A DNA stretch of 64,000 nt from Megachile rotundata (lineage: Eukaryota > Arthropoda > Insecta > Hymenoptera > Megachilidae). Positions 12,401 through 24,534 of this stretch are shown here, piece by piece; within the stretch, counting starts at the first letter, position 1, and every line of letters starts with the position of its first letter. The notes under the pieces were generated by a model. The model ran no database searches. It had not been told where the DNA came from and saw only the letters and a list, made by a program, of their open reading frames with translations. The stretch covers positions 11,818,501 through 11,882,500 of the forward strand of contig NC_134995.1 in the NCBI RefSeq assembly GCF_050947335.1, written 5' to 3'. Both the position numbers and the translations under genes were made by a program.

Positions 12401-13982
12401 GTAGCTGCTCTTATAATTTCTCTTTTCCCAAAATTCCCGACACACAGTAATGATAATAGGTTAGTGCCGATTCAATTTATTTATATAAAATTATTTACAG
12501 TATTATTTATATTGCGATAATTTATTTAATTGATCGTTTGTAGATATCATTTACAGGCATTACGACATCTGTATGTATTAGCTGCTGAACCACGCGTAAT
12601 CTTACCCAGAGACATTGACAGTGGTCAGTATTGCTATGCGATGGTACATCTAACTTTTGCATCAGAAAAAGAAGCTGAGGGACAAGATGTAGTACTTCAA
12701 GCGCCGTGTTTACTACCACAATTGTGCAACATTAACAAACTTGAACTAAAAGATGATCGATATTGGGAAATCGTTTTTGAAAAAAATCACAATTGGCAAC
12801 AGTTAGAAAGTGTGCTTAAAAATTGCGAACCCTTAAGTGTTAAACAGAGAGCTGGCTGTTTACCGTACATAGAGGATCCTCATGTAATCATTATTAATAC
12901 ATTATAGAAAATAATGTAATATAAATTAAATCGACTAATATTTATTATTGTTCATTTTAGGGTTTCAGAAGTTTAATCGCCCAAACATTAACAACAGAAA
13001 ATGTTATTGCATGGGCTGCCCGCCCGGAATGTGTAACCTCGTTCACAAACGATAAAACTGTTTTAAATATAGTGAAATATTTCTTACAATGGCCTAAAAA
13101 AGAAAAGATTAAAACTGAAAATAAATTAAAAATGCAATCTCATGGTAGTTTAGGTAAAAGCAGTTCTGGCTATTTGACTCAAAGCTTAAGCGATACATCT
13201 GAAAAAATAAGTGGTAGTTGGAATGAACAGTCAAATTCTTATAACGAAAAAATGGAAATTGCAGATTTATCAACTGAGTTAAAAGACAATAGTTATAAAT
13301 CTGAAACACAGTATTCTGATATGTCGGAATTTGAAGAACAATTCTTACACGCATTTGCTATAATTGTTTACGAATGTGTAATAAAAGACAAAGTGAGTCT
13401 TCTTCCCTTGTGGGTGACTTTGCTGAAAAGTTTGGAGATTTCAGAAAAAGAACCAAACAGTTTTTCTATATGGCAAATAAAACTTGTTTCATCTTATATG
13501 TTGGAAAAACCTTGTACAGAAAATAGAAATCCACTGCTTAGTGCAGAGAGTGTACTTGCAATTCAACAAAAAATTTCCTTTATTATGGACAGCTGGGAAC
13601 ATGGTAATTATTAAAATGGACACTAATTTAATACTAATGCTAATGCTAATAATAATTTTTTATATTACAGAATTAACGCCATATATTAATTCTTATCTAA
13701 CTACGGGAAGTATTCAAGGTGACATAACATTATTACGAAAAATGTGCTCATATTTTGTATTTTATGATATACCCCATAAAATGGATTACCAAACAGTCCG
13801 TAAGTTTTTTACTTTATTTACAGATATATTTTTATACTGGTATTTACATTATTATTATTATCATTACTATAATGCTATTATTGTTTCCCTTTTTAGTGAC
13901 ATTGTTATTAAAACCGGAAAATAGATTTAAAATATCTAATATTACCCTATGTAAATTGTATAAAATATTAAAATCGTATTAG
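6462..13982 (+). CDS. ANAPC1: Anaphase-promoting complex subunit 1
   Basis: Largest scaffold subunit of the APC/C ubiquitin ligase, which degrades cyclin B and securin. I read twenty coding exons in consistent phase: 6462-6485, 6574-7032, 7111-7181, 7257-7369, 7450-7716, 7790-8183, 8252-8441, 8519-8924, 8989-9969, 10045-10298, 10363-10621, 10693-11196, 11273-11477, 11559-11879, 11951-12179, 12254-12459, 12544-12883, 12961-13603, 13671-13799 and 13897-13982. They sum to 2026 residues, close to human APC1 (1944). The N-terminal beta-propeller part is followed by a Ser/Gln-rich loop with many SP sites (exon 6). The C-terminal half has the proteasome/cyclosome repeats, seen as repeated Gly-Leu blocks such as GLLLGLSA, ALGLMYF, GACMALGLKYAG and HMALGLLFLGGG. 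The junction at 7251-7257 could use either of two nearby AGs. The first exon codes for only eight residues (MIAASEPV). Confidence 0.95.
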
Positions 13983-14527
13983 TTAGGTTAGTATCTCTTC
14001 AAGCAATTGAAATTAATTTTGTGTAATGTATTTGAATAGATCATTGAATTAAATTATATTTATATTTCATCATGGAAAAATGTGGAGAACATAGACTGAT
14101 TTTCATCAATCTGTTTTGTTGTACAATACATATAGTTAAATAAATTAGTAGGAATATTTATCCATAACATGTAAATAAGTTAACAGTTATATTAATGGAA
14201 AATTAATTTATTATTTTATACATTGTAATAAATAGCGTTTATTGTATAAAATAATCTAAAATACAATTTTACCGTTTTTATATGTACATATATACATATT
14301 ATATAAGTATCTTTACAAAAGATGTCAAGTCTTTGTATGTTAATTTTTATTTGGTACTAAAAATATTGAATTGCATCTGTAATAAATGATACTTCAATGA
14401 TATTTCAGGCCAATGAGTGATACCTTAAATAACATTAATTTATAGGAATAAATATTTTTAAAATCGATTTGAATTTACAGTCTCAATAATAAAGTTGTAC
14501 CTATTTTCAACGTTTTTATCCTAAACT
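13983..14527. other. Convergent 3' region, ANAPC1 / RHBDD1
   Basis: AT-rich sequence between two facing stop codons. It contains several AATAAA-like hexamers on both strands and should hold both polyadenylation sites. No other feature is seen. Confidence 0.5.
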
Positions 14528-15375
14528 TTATCTAGAAATTAAACTTCGTCTTCTATAAAACTGTTCTTCATGTATAATTGGTGTACCACTTATAGTATAT
14601 ATTAAGTTATCAATCATTTCACCAACAAAAGTATAACAATATAAACAACCAACTAAAATACCTCCAAGATGTCCTACAAATGAAGACTGTGGGACTAAAA
14701 GATGGATCAATATCAATTCAACCCAAACAGCAATTTTACTAGGAACACGTAATCCCCCAACATCATGAATTCTATCTTGTTCCTCACAAACTACAATAAC
14801 TTTTAATGCAAACAAAACAGCAGAGAATCCAATAGCACATTGGGTATAATATCCATAATCTCCAGTTAACTGCATTAAGGCATAACCCAAAGATGTATAC
14901 ATAGCACTGCACCCAAATGAAAGAACAGCCAACAAAATAACAAAATTCATTGTTCCATACATGGGTTCTAAATACGAACCCTTTAAAATTAGAGATACCA
15001 TATTATAATACAAGTGCATATCTGAACCATGTTCAAAATTTGATATTATAAAAGATTTCCAATCACGATATTTAAATATTTTTATTGTGGATATGCATAC
15101 TTCCTCTGCATTCCATGGAACTTTTATTAAACCAATATAGAGTAGAACCTACAATGAAACAATAGTTTCTAGTTCCAGAACTTTTGTATTTTGCAATATG
15201 CGAATATATTATTTTCACTTATGTACAGAGTAGATTATGACTAAATACTCACTTGTAGAATAATTGATGTTAAAGTAGCTGGTGGAATTTTATCAATACC
15301 AAAATTTATAGCTTGCAAACACAGCAAATAAATGCCATATTGCAGACCTTGTTGCCTCCTTTGAATAGGTCTCAT
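14528..15375 (-). CDS. RHBDD1: Rhomboid-related protein 4 (RHBDD1-type intramembrane serine protease)
   Basis: Two coding exons, 15375-15253 and 15148-14528, with a GTGAGT donor and a TTGTAG acceptor, give 247 residues. The second exon carries the rhomboid catalytic pair: the nucleophile Ser in GFSAVLFALKV and the His in FVGHLGGILVG. Both lie inside hydrophobic segments, after the luminal HLYYNM...LKGSYLE stretch typical of this subfamily. RHBDD1 cleaves ubiquitinated or orphan membrane proteins in the ER and works with p97/VCP in ER-associated degradation. The C-terminal cytosolic tail after the last membrane segment is short (ending YRRRSLISR) compared with the human protein of about 315 residues, and I see no obvious VCP-binding motif in it. 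Identification is firm; the substrates are unknown. Confidence 0.9.
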
Positions 15376-16351
15376 TATTTTATACAAATTTATAAACAAA
15401 CCAATTTAATATTTCTTTTCAGCAAACCTCTTTATTTAATTTATACAACTGCCTAAAAATTAAAATTGTATTGTTTATTTTAAAATACAGGTTAGAATAT
15501 ATGAAAATGAACTGAAATAAAGATAACGCTAAAGAAATATTTTATACGTTGCTTATTTTGCACTTTATAATTACCATTCACATTTGCGACAATTTCTGCC
15601 TCGTGTCAGAGATGTAACTGCTGTACTCAACAGGTTATTTCGTTTGACAGATTCAGCATAATATTTATAGGTGTAATAATATCTTCACCAATCAAGAGCT
15701 ACCACATCGATTTTAAACGCTATCAACTTTTAACACGTGCTTTCATCTAATTACGTTATAAAATAAATTTTATACAAATTACATGAAATTAAGATTTATT
15801 TCTGCATTATTAAATTATAAAATCAATAAATAGCGGGAAGCAATTTTTGGAAATTTTAGTTTACACACATGAATAAATATATACAAGGTGTCCTAAGTTT
15901 TTGACAACAAAGTGCAAGAATTTATTCTACATATAAAATTAGGGAAAAGATTAGCCATTCAGATTTGAAAATCATAAAACATTAAATCGTTTGACATTTT
16001 TATATGAAGTACTGAAAACTTATAAGATTATCAGTATATATGTAACTTTATCTGAACAATTAATTTCAAAATATCAGTGAATAGTATTTTACTTTTACCT
16101 ACAGAATGTTTTCTTGTATTTTGTCGAGAAAAATTTGGGGTACTTTGTATATAAATGCACTACACACACGTTACCATACATACTTATACATGTACAATAT
16201 GTAATTCACTACATACATATAATATATATATTTTTGTTTCACAATTACTAAATAGCTATCTTTTTACAAATTAGTATCTAGATATTTACTAAAACAAATG
16301 TTGTTAATAAATACATTGTAAATAATGTAGGTAAAAAATAATTTAAAAGAT
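15376..16351. other. Spacer between RHBDD1 start and FBXL7 3' end
   Basis: AT-rich sequence that must contain the RHBDD1 promoter and the 3' untranslated region of the FBXL7-like gene, which lies in the same orientation. No coding potential or repeat is recognised. Confidence 0.45.
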
Positions 16352-17668
16352 TCAACTTGAAAACCCAGGATTTGTATGTTCTATAATACACCTGCGACAA
16401 TAACGTTTTACTGCTCTATATCCAACCCATGTAACTCGAGGACATTCACCAATATTGAGTTGCCTCAATCCTCGCACGTAATATGCTAATGCTTCCAATC
16501 CAGCATCTGTTACACGTTCGCAACCACATAAGGATAATTTTTTCAAATTTGGACATCCAGTGGAAAGGGCCTCAAGAGTTGCATCACCAATGTCACATTT
16601 TCCTATATCAAGAGCTCTTAAACGTGGACATCCACGTGCCAAAGCTAAAGTAGCACTGTCACTAAGTGCTTCACAGCCACGAGCATTTAAATATCTCAAT
16701 TTGTAACAGTGCTTAGCAACAACTAGGAGACCAGCATCTGATACACGATCACATTTACCTACTGAAAAGTAACGCAATGATGGGCCAAGACGTGCTGCTA
16801 ATTCGCGTACGCCGAAATCTGTGATTTTCACACAATCAGAAACAGATAACTGGCGTAGATTGCCACAATAGGAAGCAACTGCTACAAGACTGGCATCAGT
16901 TATGCGTGTGCATCGTCGTAAATATAAACAGACAATGTGTGGCATACGAGAAAGTGTTAAGACCAAACCAGAATCTTCCACACCATGACAATCACTGAGA
17001 TCCAATGACTGCAATTGTAGTGTTGTTATTCGACTATGTGCCCTTGTTACACCAATGCATCCAGTCAAGTCCAGTTCCTTCAAATGTATGCAGTTATCTA
17101 AAATACTAGTGACATTTGTGTCTGTAACACGTCGGGAATGTCGTAAAACTAAAGAAGTTAAACTTAAATATGGTAACTGGGCAAAAATCCCAGCTAATCC
17201 TACAGCACCTTCGAGTATAAGACGACGAATATGCGTGTGACATCCTCGTCTAGTTAAAGCATTTAATGCAGCTGTCGCATTTTGAGGATAACGTATCTCT
17301 ACTTCTTTCCAGAGAGTCGGATGCCATGCTATTTCCCAAAGACGTCTACAAGTTTGAGCTACAGCACAGAGATCTCTTGTACCTAGCCAACTAAATATCT
17401 TCAATAATAAAGTATCGTTTAACTGACATAAATCAGTGACATAAATGCATTTTTGTTGCAACAGAGTTTGGTGTCTAATTGGGGCAGATATAACAGTTGA
17501 TGAAGGTGTAGAACGACATGCATTATTGTCTAAGGTATGGTACCCTAAATCAACGGCATCCGAAGTTGGTCTATATACACCCACTTTCTGAGATGAATAT
17601 GCGGTTTCCCTTTCAGAGTTATTCTTTTCCCCAAAGGATGGAAGGAGAAGTGGACATGATCCATCCAT
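16352..17668 (-). CDS. FBXL7: F-box / leucine-rich-repeat protein, FBXL7-like
   Basis: A single coding exon of 438 residues. An F-box lies at about residues 80-125 (LNDTLLLKIFSWLGTRDL, then CRRLWEIAWHPTLW). About ten cysteine-type LRRs follow, with repeated LRxLSVSDCxKITD-like units. The C-terminus reads YCRRCIIEHTNP, which matches the end of vertebrate FBXL7. It should be the substrate receptor of an SCF ubiquitin ligase; the Drosophila relative acts at the cell cortex in Fat/planar polarity signalling. The N-terminal 75 residues are low in complexity and Ser/Thr-rich. The ATG at 17668 is supported because a likely 5' untranslated exon ending near 17935 (donor GTAAGT) joins a TTTAG acceptor just before 17681 and does not extend the frame. 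Assignment to FBXL7 rather than a close FBXL paralogue rests mainly on the C-terminus. Confidence 0.85.
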   Translation of the reverse strand: MDGSCPLLLPSFGEKNNSERETAYSSQKVGVYRPTSDAVDLGYHTLDNNACRSTPSSTVISAPIRHQTLLQQKCIYVTDLCQLNDTLLLKIFSWLGTRDLCAVAQTCRRLWEIAWHPTLWKEVEIRYPQNATAALNALTRRGCHTHIRRLILEGAVGLAGIFAQLPYLSLTSLVLRHSRRVTDTNVTSILDNCIHLKELDLTGCIGVTRAHSRITTLQLQSLDLSDCHGVEDSGLVLTLSRMPHIVCLYLRRCTRITDASLVAVASYCGNLRQLSVSDCVKITDFGVRELAARLGPSLRYFSVGKCDRVSDAGLLVVAKHCYKLRYLNARGCEALSDSATLALARGCPRLRALDIGKCDIGDATLEALSTGCPNLKKLSLCGCERVTDAGLEALAYYVRGLRQLNIGECPRVTWVGYRAVKRYCRRCIIEHTNPGFSS

Positions 17669-19002
17669 TCCATGCTCTATTCTAAATTAAAAAAAAAATA
17701 AAGATTTATCTATAAATTGTACGTAAAATTTATTAAAAATTATTTAATATTACTATATAGGATATTGAAAAATAAAATATATGAAAAGAGTGAATAAATT
17801 ATATACATTTTTTTTAATTCTAACATTAAAACTTAAATTTCGCGGGCGTATCGATTATTTATCAATTATCTTAGTGCATAAATAAAACAGTACAATGTTC
17901 CGTATCATACAAATTTTGATAAATATTTACTTACAAGTGTGCGACAAGTAGAAAAATCAATAATAATAAGTGACATTATGGAACAATATCGATCTATTAG
18001 GCAGTGCCTCCATTTTGATCGTACATTCCAATTCTTGAAGCAGCTGGAAATCGTAACTATTTTTTATAATCAAGTTAAAATATACTAAGATTTTTTAAAA
18101 TATTAATTAATATATATATTATAACTCACTTAATTACATTCTTTGAACAAAAAAATTGCAGCGAAAGTATCAGATTTGATACATGCTATTCATAAAGGCC
18201 CAATACTGTCGATAAATCACCACTTTTTAAATGGGTACTATTAAGGCGATTCTCATCGGTTAACATTGTGATTAAAGATTTTTTTTTAATACAATACCAT
18301 AATTAACATTATAGCATTATTTTTGTATAGATTTTTATTTACATGTTTTGGATAACTCATAATTTATAATTAAGAATTACGAGATATTTGACTTTCAGTT
18401 ACGTACAATAATTATCATACATGATCAATTTCAAAAACATTATTTGTAGATGTTATAATGCAAAATAAAAGAATAATATACATTAAAAAAATGTGAATAA
18501 TATGGTTATCGAAAAACAGATATACATATACAGGTTTATTATCTATATGGTACTTTTGATTTAGTTTTATTTGTAAATTCTCCTTAACTAAATACAAATT
18601 GGTGCCTAGTTTTGATTGGCTATAATTTAATAATACAAATCCAAATTAAAAATTTGAAATTTTTTATCTGATGTATACTAAAAAATAAATACGTTTGCTT
18701 ATTAACTTAGAAATCTGCATTAATTAATCATCTGTAGATTTTCATTATTAACGACACAAAATGAGCAGAAAAGTAGCCAATCAAAATTTGTAATACGAAC
18801 TGCTGGAGCTAATTTCGCTTTTTCAGTTTAAGCTTACAATCCATGTATTCTTAAGTTCATGGAATGTTTTCTGTCAATTAGTTAATTGCCTCGTATGTTT
18901 GGTTAGTTGTACAAATTATCCGAGTTCTTTGTAATACGGAAGAAGAAAACATTATAAAAATAAATTTCAGCTATTCTGTGAATAAAGAAATATGTTATAA
19001 AA
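17669..19002. promoter_or_regulatory. Divergent 5' region, FBXL7-like / SLU7
   Basis: Contains a probable 5' untranslated exon of the FBXL7-like gene ending at 17935. TATCGAT-like sequences at about 17846 and 17998, and GTCGATAA at about 18208, resemble DRE elements of insect housekeeping promoters. The SLU7 promoter should lie close to 18900. The frame at 18415-18597 is AT-driven noise. Confidence 0.4.
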
Positions 19003-21015
19003 ATGGCTAACACTTTAACTAATGTACCTGTATCAAAAATCATAAAAAGTAAAAGTAATTTTGAAGATGAGCCCAGGAAGAAAAGCAGGGAAGATTGGCG
19101 GAAAGCAAAAGAATTAGAGGAAGCGAGAAAAGCTGGTACAGCACCAGCAGCTGTAGATGAAGAAGGAAAAGACATTAATCCGCATATTCCACAATATATT
19201 AGTGCTACACCATGGTATTTTGGAGCACAGGTACTTATCGTTTAGTTTAACACTACTATTATCATTATTGTCACAACGTCTAATTAGTTAAAAATATTTT
19301 CAGGGACCTACTTTAAAACATCAAAGGCCACAACCTGAAAAACAGAAGCAATACAGTAGTATAGATGAATGGTATAAACGGGGTGTAGATAATTCTAAAG
19401 TTGCATCAAAGTACCGTAAAGGTGCATGTGAAAATTGTGGAGCAATGACTCACAAAAGGAAAGAATGTATGGAACGTCCACGTAAAGTAGGAGCAAAATA
19501 TACAAATGTAAACATTGCTCCAGATGAATTTACACAACCTGAACTATCTATGGATTATGATGGTAAAAGAGATAGGTAATATAAATTACATAATTAATTA
19601 TTGCTTTGTTAGGTTGAATGCATCTTTAATTATTTGTTTAATACAGGTGGGCTGGATATGATCCTTCTCAGCATAGAGCTATTGTTGAAGAATATCAGAA
19701 AATTGAAGAAGCAAAAAGACAAATGCGTGCAGAAAAATTAAATGCAGAAGAAAATGATGAACAAGATTCAGATAAGGATGAAGATAAATATGTTGATGAA
19801 GTTGATATGCCTGGAACAAAGGTAGATTCCAAGCAGCGTATCACTGTTAGAAATTTACGAATCAGAGAAGACACTGCAAAATATTTAAGAAATTTGGATC
19901 CAAATTCTGCATACTATGATCCTAAAACAAGATCCATGCGCGATAATCCTTATGCTGGTACTGAAAGAGAGTATGTATCACACAAATTTCTGATTTTATG
20001 ATTAAAGCGTATCTAAATATTTGTATTGAATTACAGAGTGGATTACAAGGGCGAAAATTTTGCACGTTTTTCGGGAGATACGCAGCAACATGCAAATGCT
20101 CAACTGTTTGCATGGGAAGCTCATGAAAGGGGCGTTGATGTTCATTTACTTGCTGAACCCACAAAACTGGAGTTATTAAAACAGGAATATGATAAAAAAC
20201 GCGATGAGCTAAAAGATAAAGCTCGCGATAGTATAATAAATAGATATGGTGGAGAAGAACACCTGGATGCTCCTCCACCATCCCTTTTATTAGCACAAAC
20301 AGAGCAATATGTAGAATATTCAAGATATGGAAAAGTATGTAAATCCGCAACTTTCTATAGTATCACAATTTAGTAAGTTTTAGCAACTTTTATAATACAC
20401 GTTTACTTACAGATTATTAAAGGGCAAGACCGACAAGTGATTCGGTCAAAATATGAAGAAGATGTATTTCCAAATAATCATACATCTGTTTGGGGTTCTT
20501 ACTGGTATGCAGGCAAATGGGGATACAAATGTTGTCATTCTTTTATAAAAAATTCGTATTGTACCGGAGAAGCAGGTAAAAGAGCATTGGAATCATCAAT
20601 CGTTGAAAATAAAAGAATCGTAAACGAGGAACAAAAATCCGACGATGAAAAAGCAGAATCGTCCGATGAAAAATCGACGAGTAGTGATAGCTCATCTGAT
20701 GAAGAAGAGAAAATATCAAAAACTATAAGAAAGTCAAAATCTGCTAAGAGAAAAAATAAAAAACAGAAGCAAAAGGAAAGGCGAAAAAACAAGAAGAAAG
20801 CTGCTAAGATGCAAGAACAGGATAAATTACAAGAGGCGTTAAGAAAAGAGGAAGAAAACGAGAAAGAAGCAGAAAGATTAATGCAAATGGATGAAAGGAA
20901 GCGTCCTTATAATAGTATGTACGAAGTAAAAAGACCAACAATGGATGAAATCGAAGCGTTCCAAATGAAACGGAAACGTGATGATGATCCCATGGCGGAA
21001 TTTCTTAATCAATAA
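19003..21015 (+). CDS. SLU7: Pre-mRNA-splicing factor SLU7
   Basis: Five exons (19003-19230, 19304-19575, 19647-19970, 20037-20334, 20413-21015) encode 574 residues, against 586 in human. A CCHC zinc knuckle in exon 2 reads CENCGAMTHKRKEC (C-x2-C-x4-H-x4-C). Other family blocks are HIPQYISATPWYFG before it, DRWAGYDPSQHRAIVEEY after it, and YGGEEHLDAP then NNHTSVWGSYW further on. The tail is Ser/Asp/Glu-rich, then strongly basic (KRKNKKQKQKERRKNKKKAA), and is probably a nuclear localisation signal. SLU7 acts at the second catalytic step of splicing and helps choose the 3' splice site. All introns here are under about 80 bp. Confidence 0.95.
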
Positions 21016-22271
21016 TTAGAAAACATTAATTGTTATAAGATTCGTTTCCTCTAGGTCGTTATACGGCTATGTACATACATAAGTGTTTAATTTATAATAA
21101 TATTTTTATTTGACTAATAAAACTTACGTCAATAATAAATAATGTACTTTTATTATAACTTAAGATACAGTTATTAAAGTGAACAATATTACATATATTA
21201 ATTATACAATGCTCGTAATCGATACAATTTGTGATGTACATGCAAAATATTAAAATATTTAAAAATAGCTGCACTGTTGAAAAAAATATTTTCAATGCTA
21301 TATGAAAATATGATGTTCAACAATTATGAACTTAACATTTGCAAATGTAAAAATTTATTTGAAGAATAACAAATAAGAGTACGATTAATTAACTAAGTTT
21401 CAATCATTTTATCACAGATAAAATATAAATAACTTAGGCAAATATTTTAATCCCTTGTTTTAGTACCTTTACAATGAACTCACCTTTAATGGTTTTAAAT
21501 TTTTAGAACTTACTACTTATTTTATTACATTCTATTTATTACATATGAAATTGTATGAAGTATGAATATGCAATCATTACCGCTTGATTATAAAAATCGA
21601 TGTAACCATTATATGTGAAAAGTGTTTATAGATTTATTTTACCAAAGCATACATATTTACAAATACTTTGCAAAATTGTTACTGCAAATAAAGATTACAT
21701 TATTTCTATTATAATGTTAATTCAGTTAATCAAAGTGTTCTATTCTCTTTGTTTTTAATTGGTCTTTTCAACATATCAGATATAACAAAATTATAAATAA
21801 TAAAAAAACAAATATATAAATTGTAACTATAGTATTTAAAAAACGAAGAATTTAATTTAATGTTACAGAAAGACATAATTAAATAGAGTTTAATTTTTTT
21901 AATTACATTGAATTTGAGAAGATAAAATATGTTTAACCTTAGAAATCTTTTATGTACATTTCCAAGGAATCTTAATAAATTAATGTTTTAACAATTCTTA
22001 ATGAATGATTGTATATTAAGTTTTATTCAGATTAATAAATATTGTTCTGTTTTTTGAATTCGTTAAGTACCTATACTTTACGATCCCTTGGAATATATTT
22101 TCAGTTTTAGAAAGGAAAGTTAAAGCAGATTTAAAAGAAATTGCAATATTAAAAGCATTCAAAGAGCACAGTAAACACGGTACATCTCATTCTTTTGTGC
22201 CGAGTGTGCCATTACTTATATGTTGTATTTAAATTATTCGACATAACATCTTACATCTCCCTAAATTAAAT
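21016..22271. other. Convergent 3' region, SLU7 / ACTR1A, with a coding-looking plus-strand segment
   Basis: Mostly AT-rich 3' sequence of SLU7 and of ACTR1A. The exception is 22105-22231 on the plus strand. It follows a good TTTTCAG acceptor and reads as a charged, amphipathic-looking peptide (LERKVKADLKEIAILKAF, then a few more residues). It is listed separately. Confidence 0.4.
22105..22231 (+). other. Possible exon of an unrecognised small gene
   Basis: After a pyrimidine-rich acceptor ending TTTTCAG, one frame stays open for about 40 codons with balanced charged and aliphatic residues, unlike its AT-rich surroundings. A GTACAT donor at 22204 (phase 1) could end it earlier. An upstream ATG at 21929 starts MFNLRNLLCTFPRN, which looks like a mitochondrial presequence, but the phase fits only a weak GTACAT donor at 21954. 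I cannot name the protein. It might be noise or part of a small plus-strand gene threading through ACTR1A. Confidence 0.25.
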
Positions 22272-24534
22272 TCAGAATGTTTTGCGATGAATTGCTCTTA
22301 TCCCATTTTCTTCATATTCTCTTTTACTAATCCACATCTTCCTAAAAGTATCTAACGAAGCCAAAATGGATCCTCCAATCCAGGTACTATATAATCGTTC
22401 TTGTGGAGCCGATATCTATTACGATTGAAAATATTTTTAGCAAGGAACATTCTAGTATGAAGTAAAATTTGTGATACATTATACATACCCTAATTTTTAT
22501 ATCTTTTGGTGCCATTTTACGAATTTCAGATAACAATCTATCACCAAACCCCTAATACATAAAACATACATTATAGTATCTTTGTTCTTTCATCATAACA
22601 AGAAGTGATACAGGAATACATTTGATTAATTTCATGCTTACACGGAATAATGTAGATCCTCCTGACAAGACAATATTTTGGTATAGTACCTTCCTTAAAT
22701 CTAAATCAGATTTTTGAATAGAATATGTTAACACTTCGTGAAGTCCTTCACATTCTTCTCCAATCAAGTCTGGTCTAAAAAGCACTTCAGGAGCTCTAAA
22801 TCGTGCTGGACCAATCTATTGTAAATAAATATCATACTCTGTATTCATCATAAAATATAAATATATTTATGTAAATTTGAAACATGTTATCATTAGTTGC
22901 ATGTAAATTATTCAGACAGTTTAATAAACTCATAATTTAAAATTTTATAAGTTAAATATACACCAAACTATTACCTCCAAATAACTGCCATCAGGTAATA
23001 TATATTGAAATTTCTCTGTTTCAATTGTTTCTTCCTTTTGAGGGTTGCTAGCAAGATAGCACGCTCGTTCTTTAATTGTTCTAACAATTTCAAACTCTGC
23101 TGTAGTTCTGAAATTAATACTTTCTTTACGTAAAAGAAGTCGAAGATGCCTTGTAACATCACGTCCTGCTATATCAACCCTCATAATACTATGAGGGATA
23201 GCAAAACCTTCGTAAATAGGTACTGCATGTGTGACACCATCTCCAGCATCTAAAACAACCCCTGTTGTTCGTCCAGTAGCATATCTATAATATTTAAATA
23301 ATAACAGCATTATTTCTTCACTCATAATATTATTCTATAAAACAAATACTTACAAACTGAGAACAGCTTGCATTGAAACAAATAAAGCTGGAACATTAAA
23401 TGTGTCAAAGAATATTTCTGCAGCTTTTTCTCTATTTTTTCTTGGATTAAGAGGAGCTTCTGTTAATAGAACTGGATGTTCTTCACTAAATGTTGCTAAT
23501 TGATCTTTACTATATACATAAGACCAAATTTTCTCCATGTCATTCCAATCTGTAACAACTCCATGTTCCATTGGATAACGAAGAGACAAAAGGCCACGAT
23601 GTTCCTCTGCTATTGGCCCCACAAAAAGATCTCCTTCTAAAGCACCAGCCATGACACGAACATGTTTGGGTCTGCCAATACTATAAAAAGTTATATTTGT
23701 TTAAATAATTTGAGACATAACTGTTTGGATACCTTAGATTACAGATTTTTTAAATCTTATTGATATTTTATTATGTGGGCACATAACTTATTGTTAACAA
23801 CTTGTTTGATCTGATGCTAACATACTACAACTGACAAATAATTGGTGTCATATTGGTTCTGAAATAGCATTTTGATTCCTGTATCAATACAAACCACTGT
23901 CAAATCTGTTATGCAAATGTAAATCACCATGATGTAGAAATTCTAATATGTTCTAGCATATGTATCATCTTTAAAGAATTAAATAAATAAATGTGCACAT
24001 TAACAAAAAATTGTCAAATACTAATAAGTAATTAAAAACTAATCAAAACATTTAATGCTATTTTACACCTAACAGTAACCTCCAAGCAATAACTGTCAAA
24101 GAATATTAATTAAGTTCACTTACTAATTTGGAAATCTGCATTTTGGTATCTGGTCGCCTGCAAAACCTGCTTTGATCACACCAGAACCCTAAAGATGTAA
24201 AAATTAATATTATACTAACAATATTATTATTGATTTTAAATAATATAAATAATTTTATTTATAAAAGAGTATTAAAATGTCATAACCGTATAAAAACCGA
24301 TATACCAACAATAATACGAAAAAATGCAGAGAGACTACAACATATGAATAATATTTCAGATTTTAAAGAGAAAGCGACAAATTTTTGGCGTTACTTAGAA
24401 GCCGACATTATGGTAGAATTGAATTTGACACACCAGAATAAAGGATGATAAAATTGAATAATTCTTAAATTTAATACATTGCTTACATTATCAATAACTA
24501 CGGGTTGATTAATTATCACATCATAGGGCTCCAT
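22272..24534 (-). CDS. ACTR1A: Actin-related protein 1 (alpha-centractin)
   Basis: Core filament subunit of dynactin, the dynein activator. Seven coding exons on the minus strand: 24534-24487, 24188-24124, 23680-23354, 23284-22975, 22815-22642, 22551-22489 and 22415-22272. They sum to exactly 376 residues, the same length as human ACTR1A. The protein starts MEPYDVIINQPVVIDN, then NGSGVIKAGFAGDQ (phosphate-binding loop 1). Later come the second loop region LDAGDGVTHAVPIYEG, RKNREKAAEIFF, LSGGSTLF and the C-terminus IHRKTF, typical of Arp1 rather than conventional actin (KCF end). Intron 1 is short; intron 2 (about 440 bp) contains no gene on this strand. All phases close without frameshift. 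Confidence 0.97.
24270..24448 (+). other. Possible short coding segment opposite ACTR1A intron 1
   Basis: A plus-strand frame within ACTR1A intron 1 ends at a TGA at 24446-24448. It reads as an ordinary-looking protein tail (PTIIRKNAERLQ, then DFKEKATNFWRYLEADIMVE). The composition is unlike AT-noise peptides elsewhere in the window. There is no good ATG at its 5' end, so it would need an upstream exon; the phase-1 donor at 22204 would fit an AG at 24268-24269. I do not recognise the protein. Confidence 0.25.

Noticed and set aside
15885..15935. AAGGTGTCCTAAG sequence reminiscent of transposon terminal repeats
   Set aside because: No matching inverted copy, target duplication or transposase fragment was found nearby.
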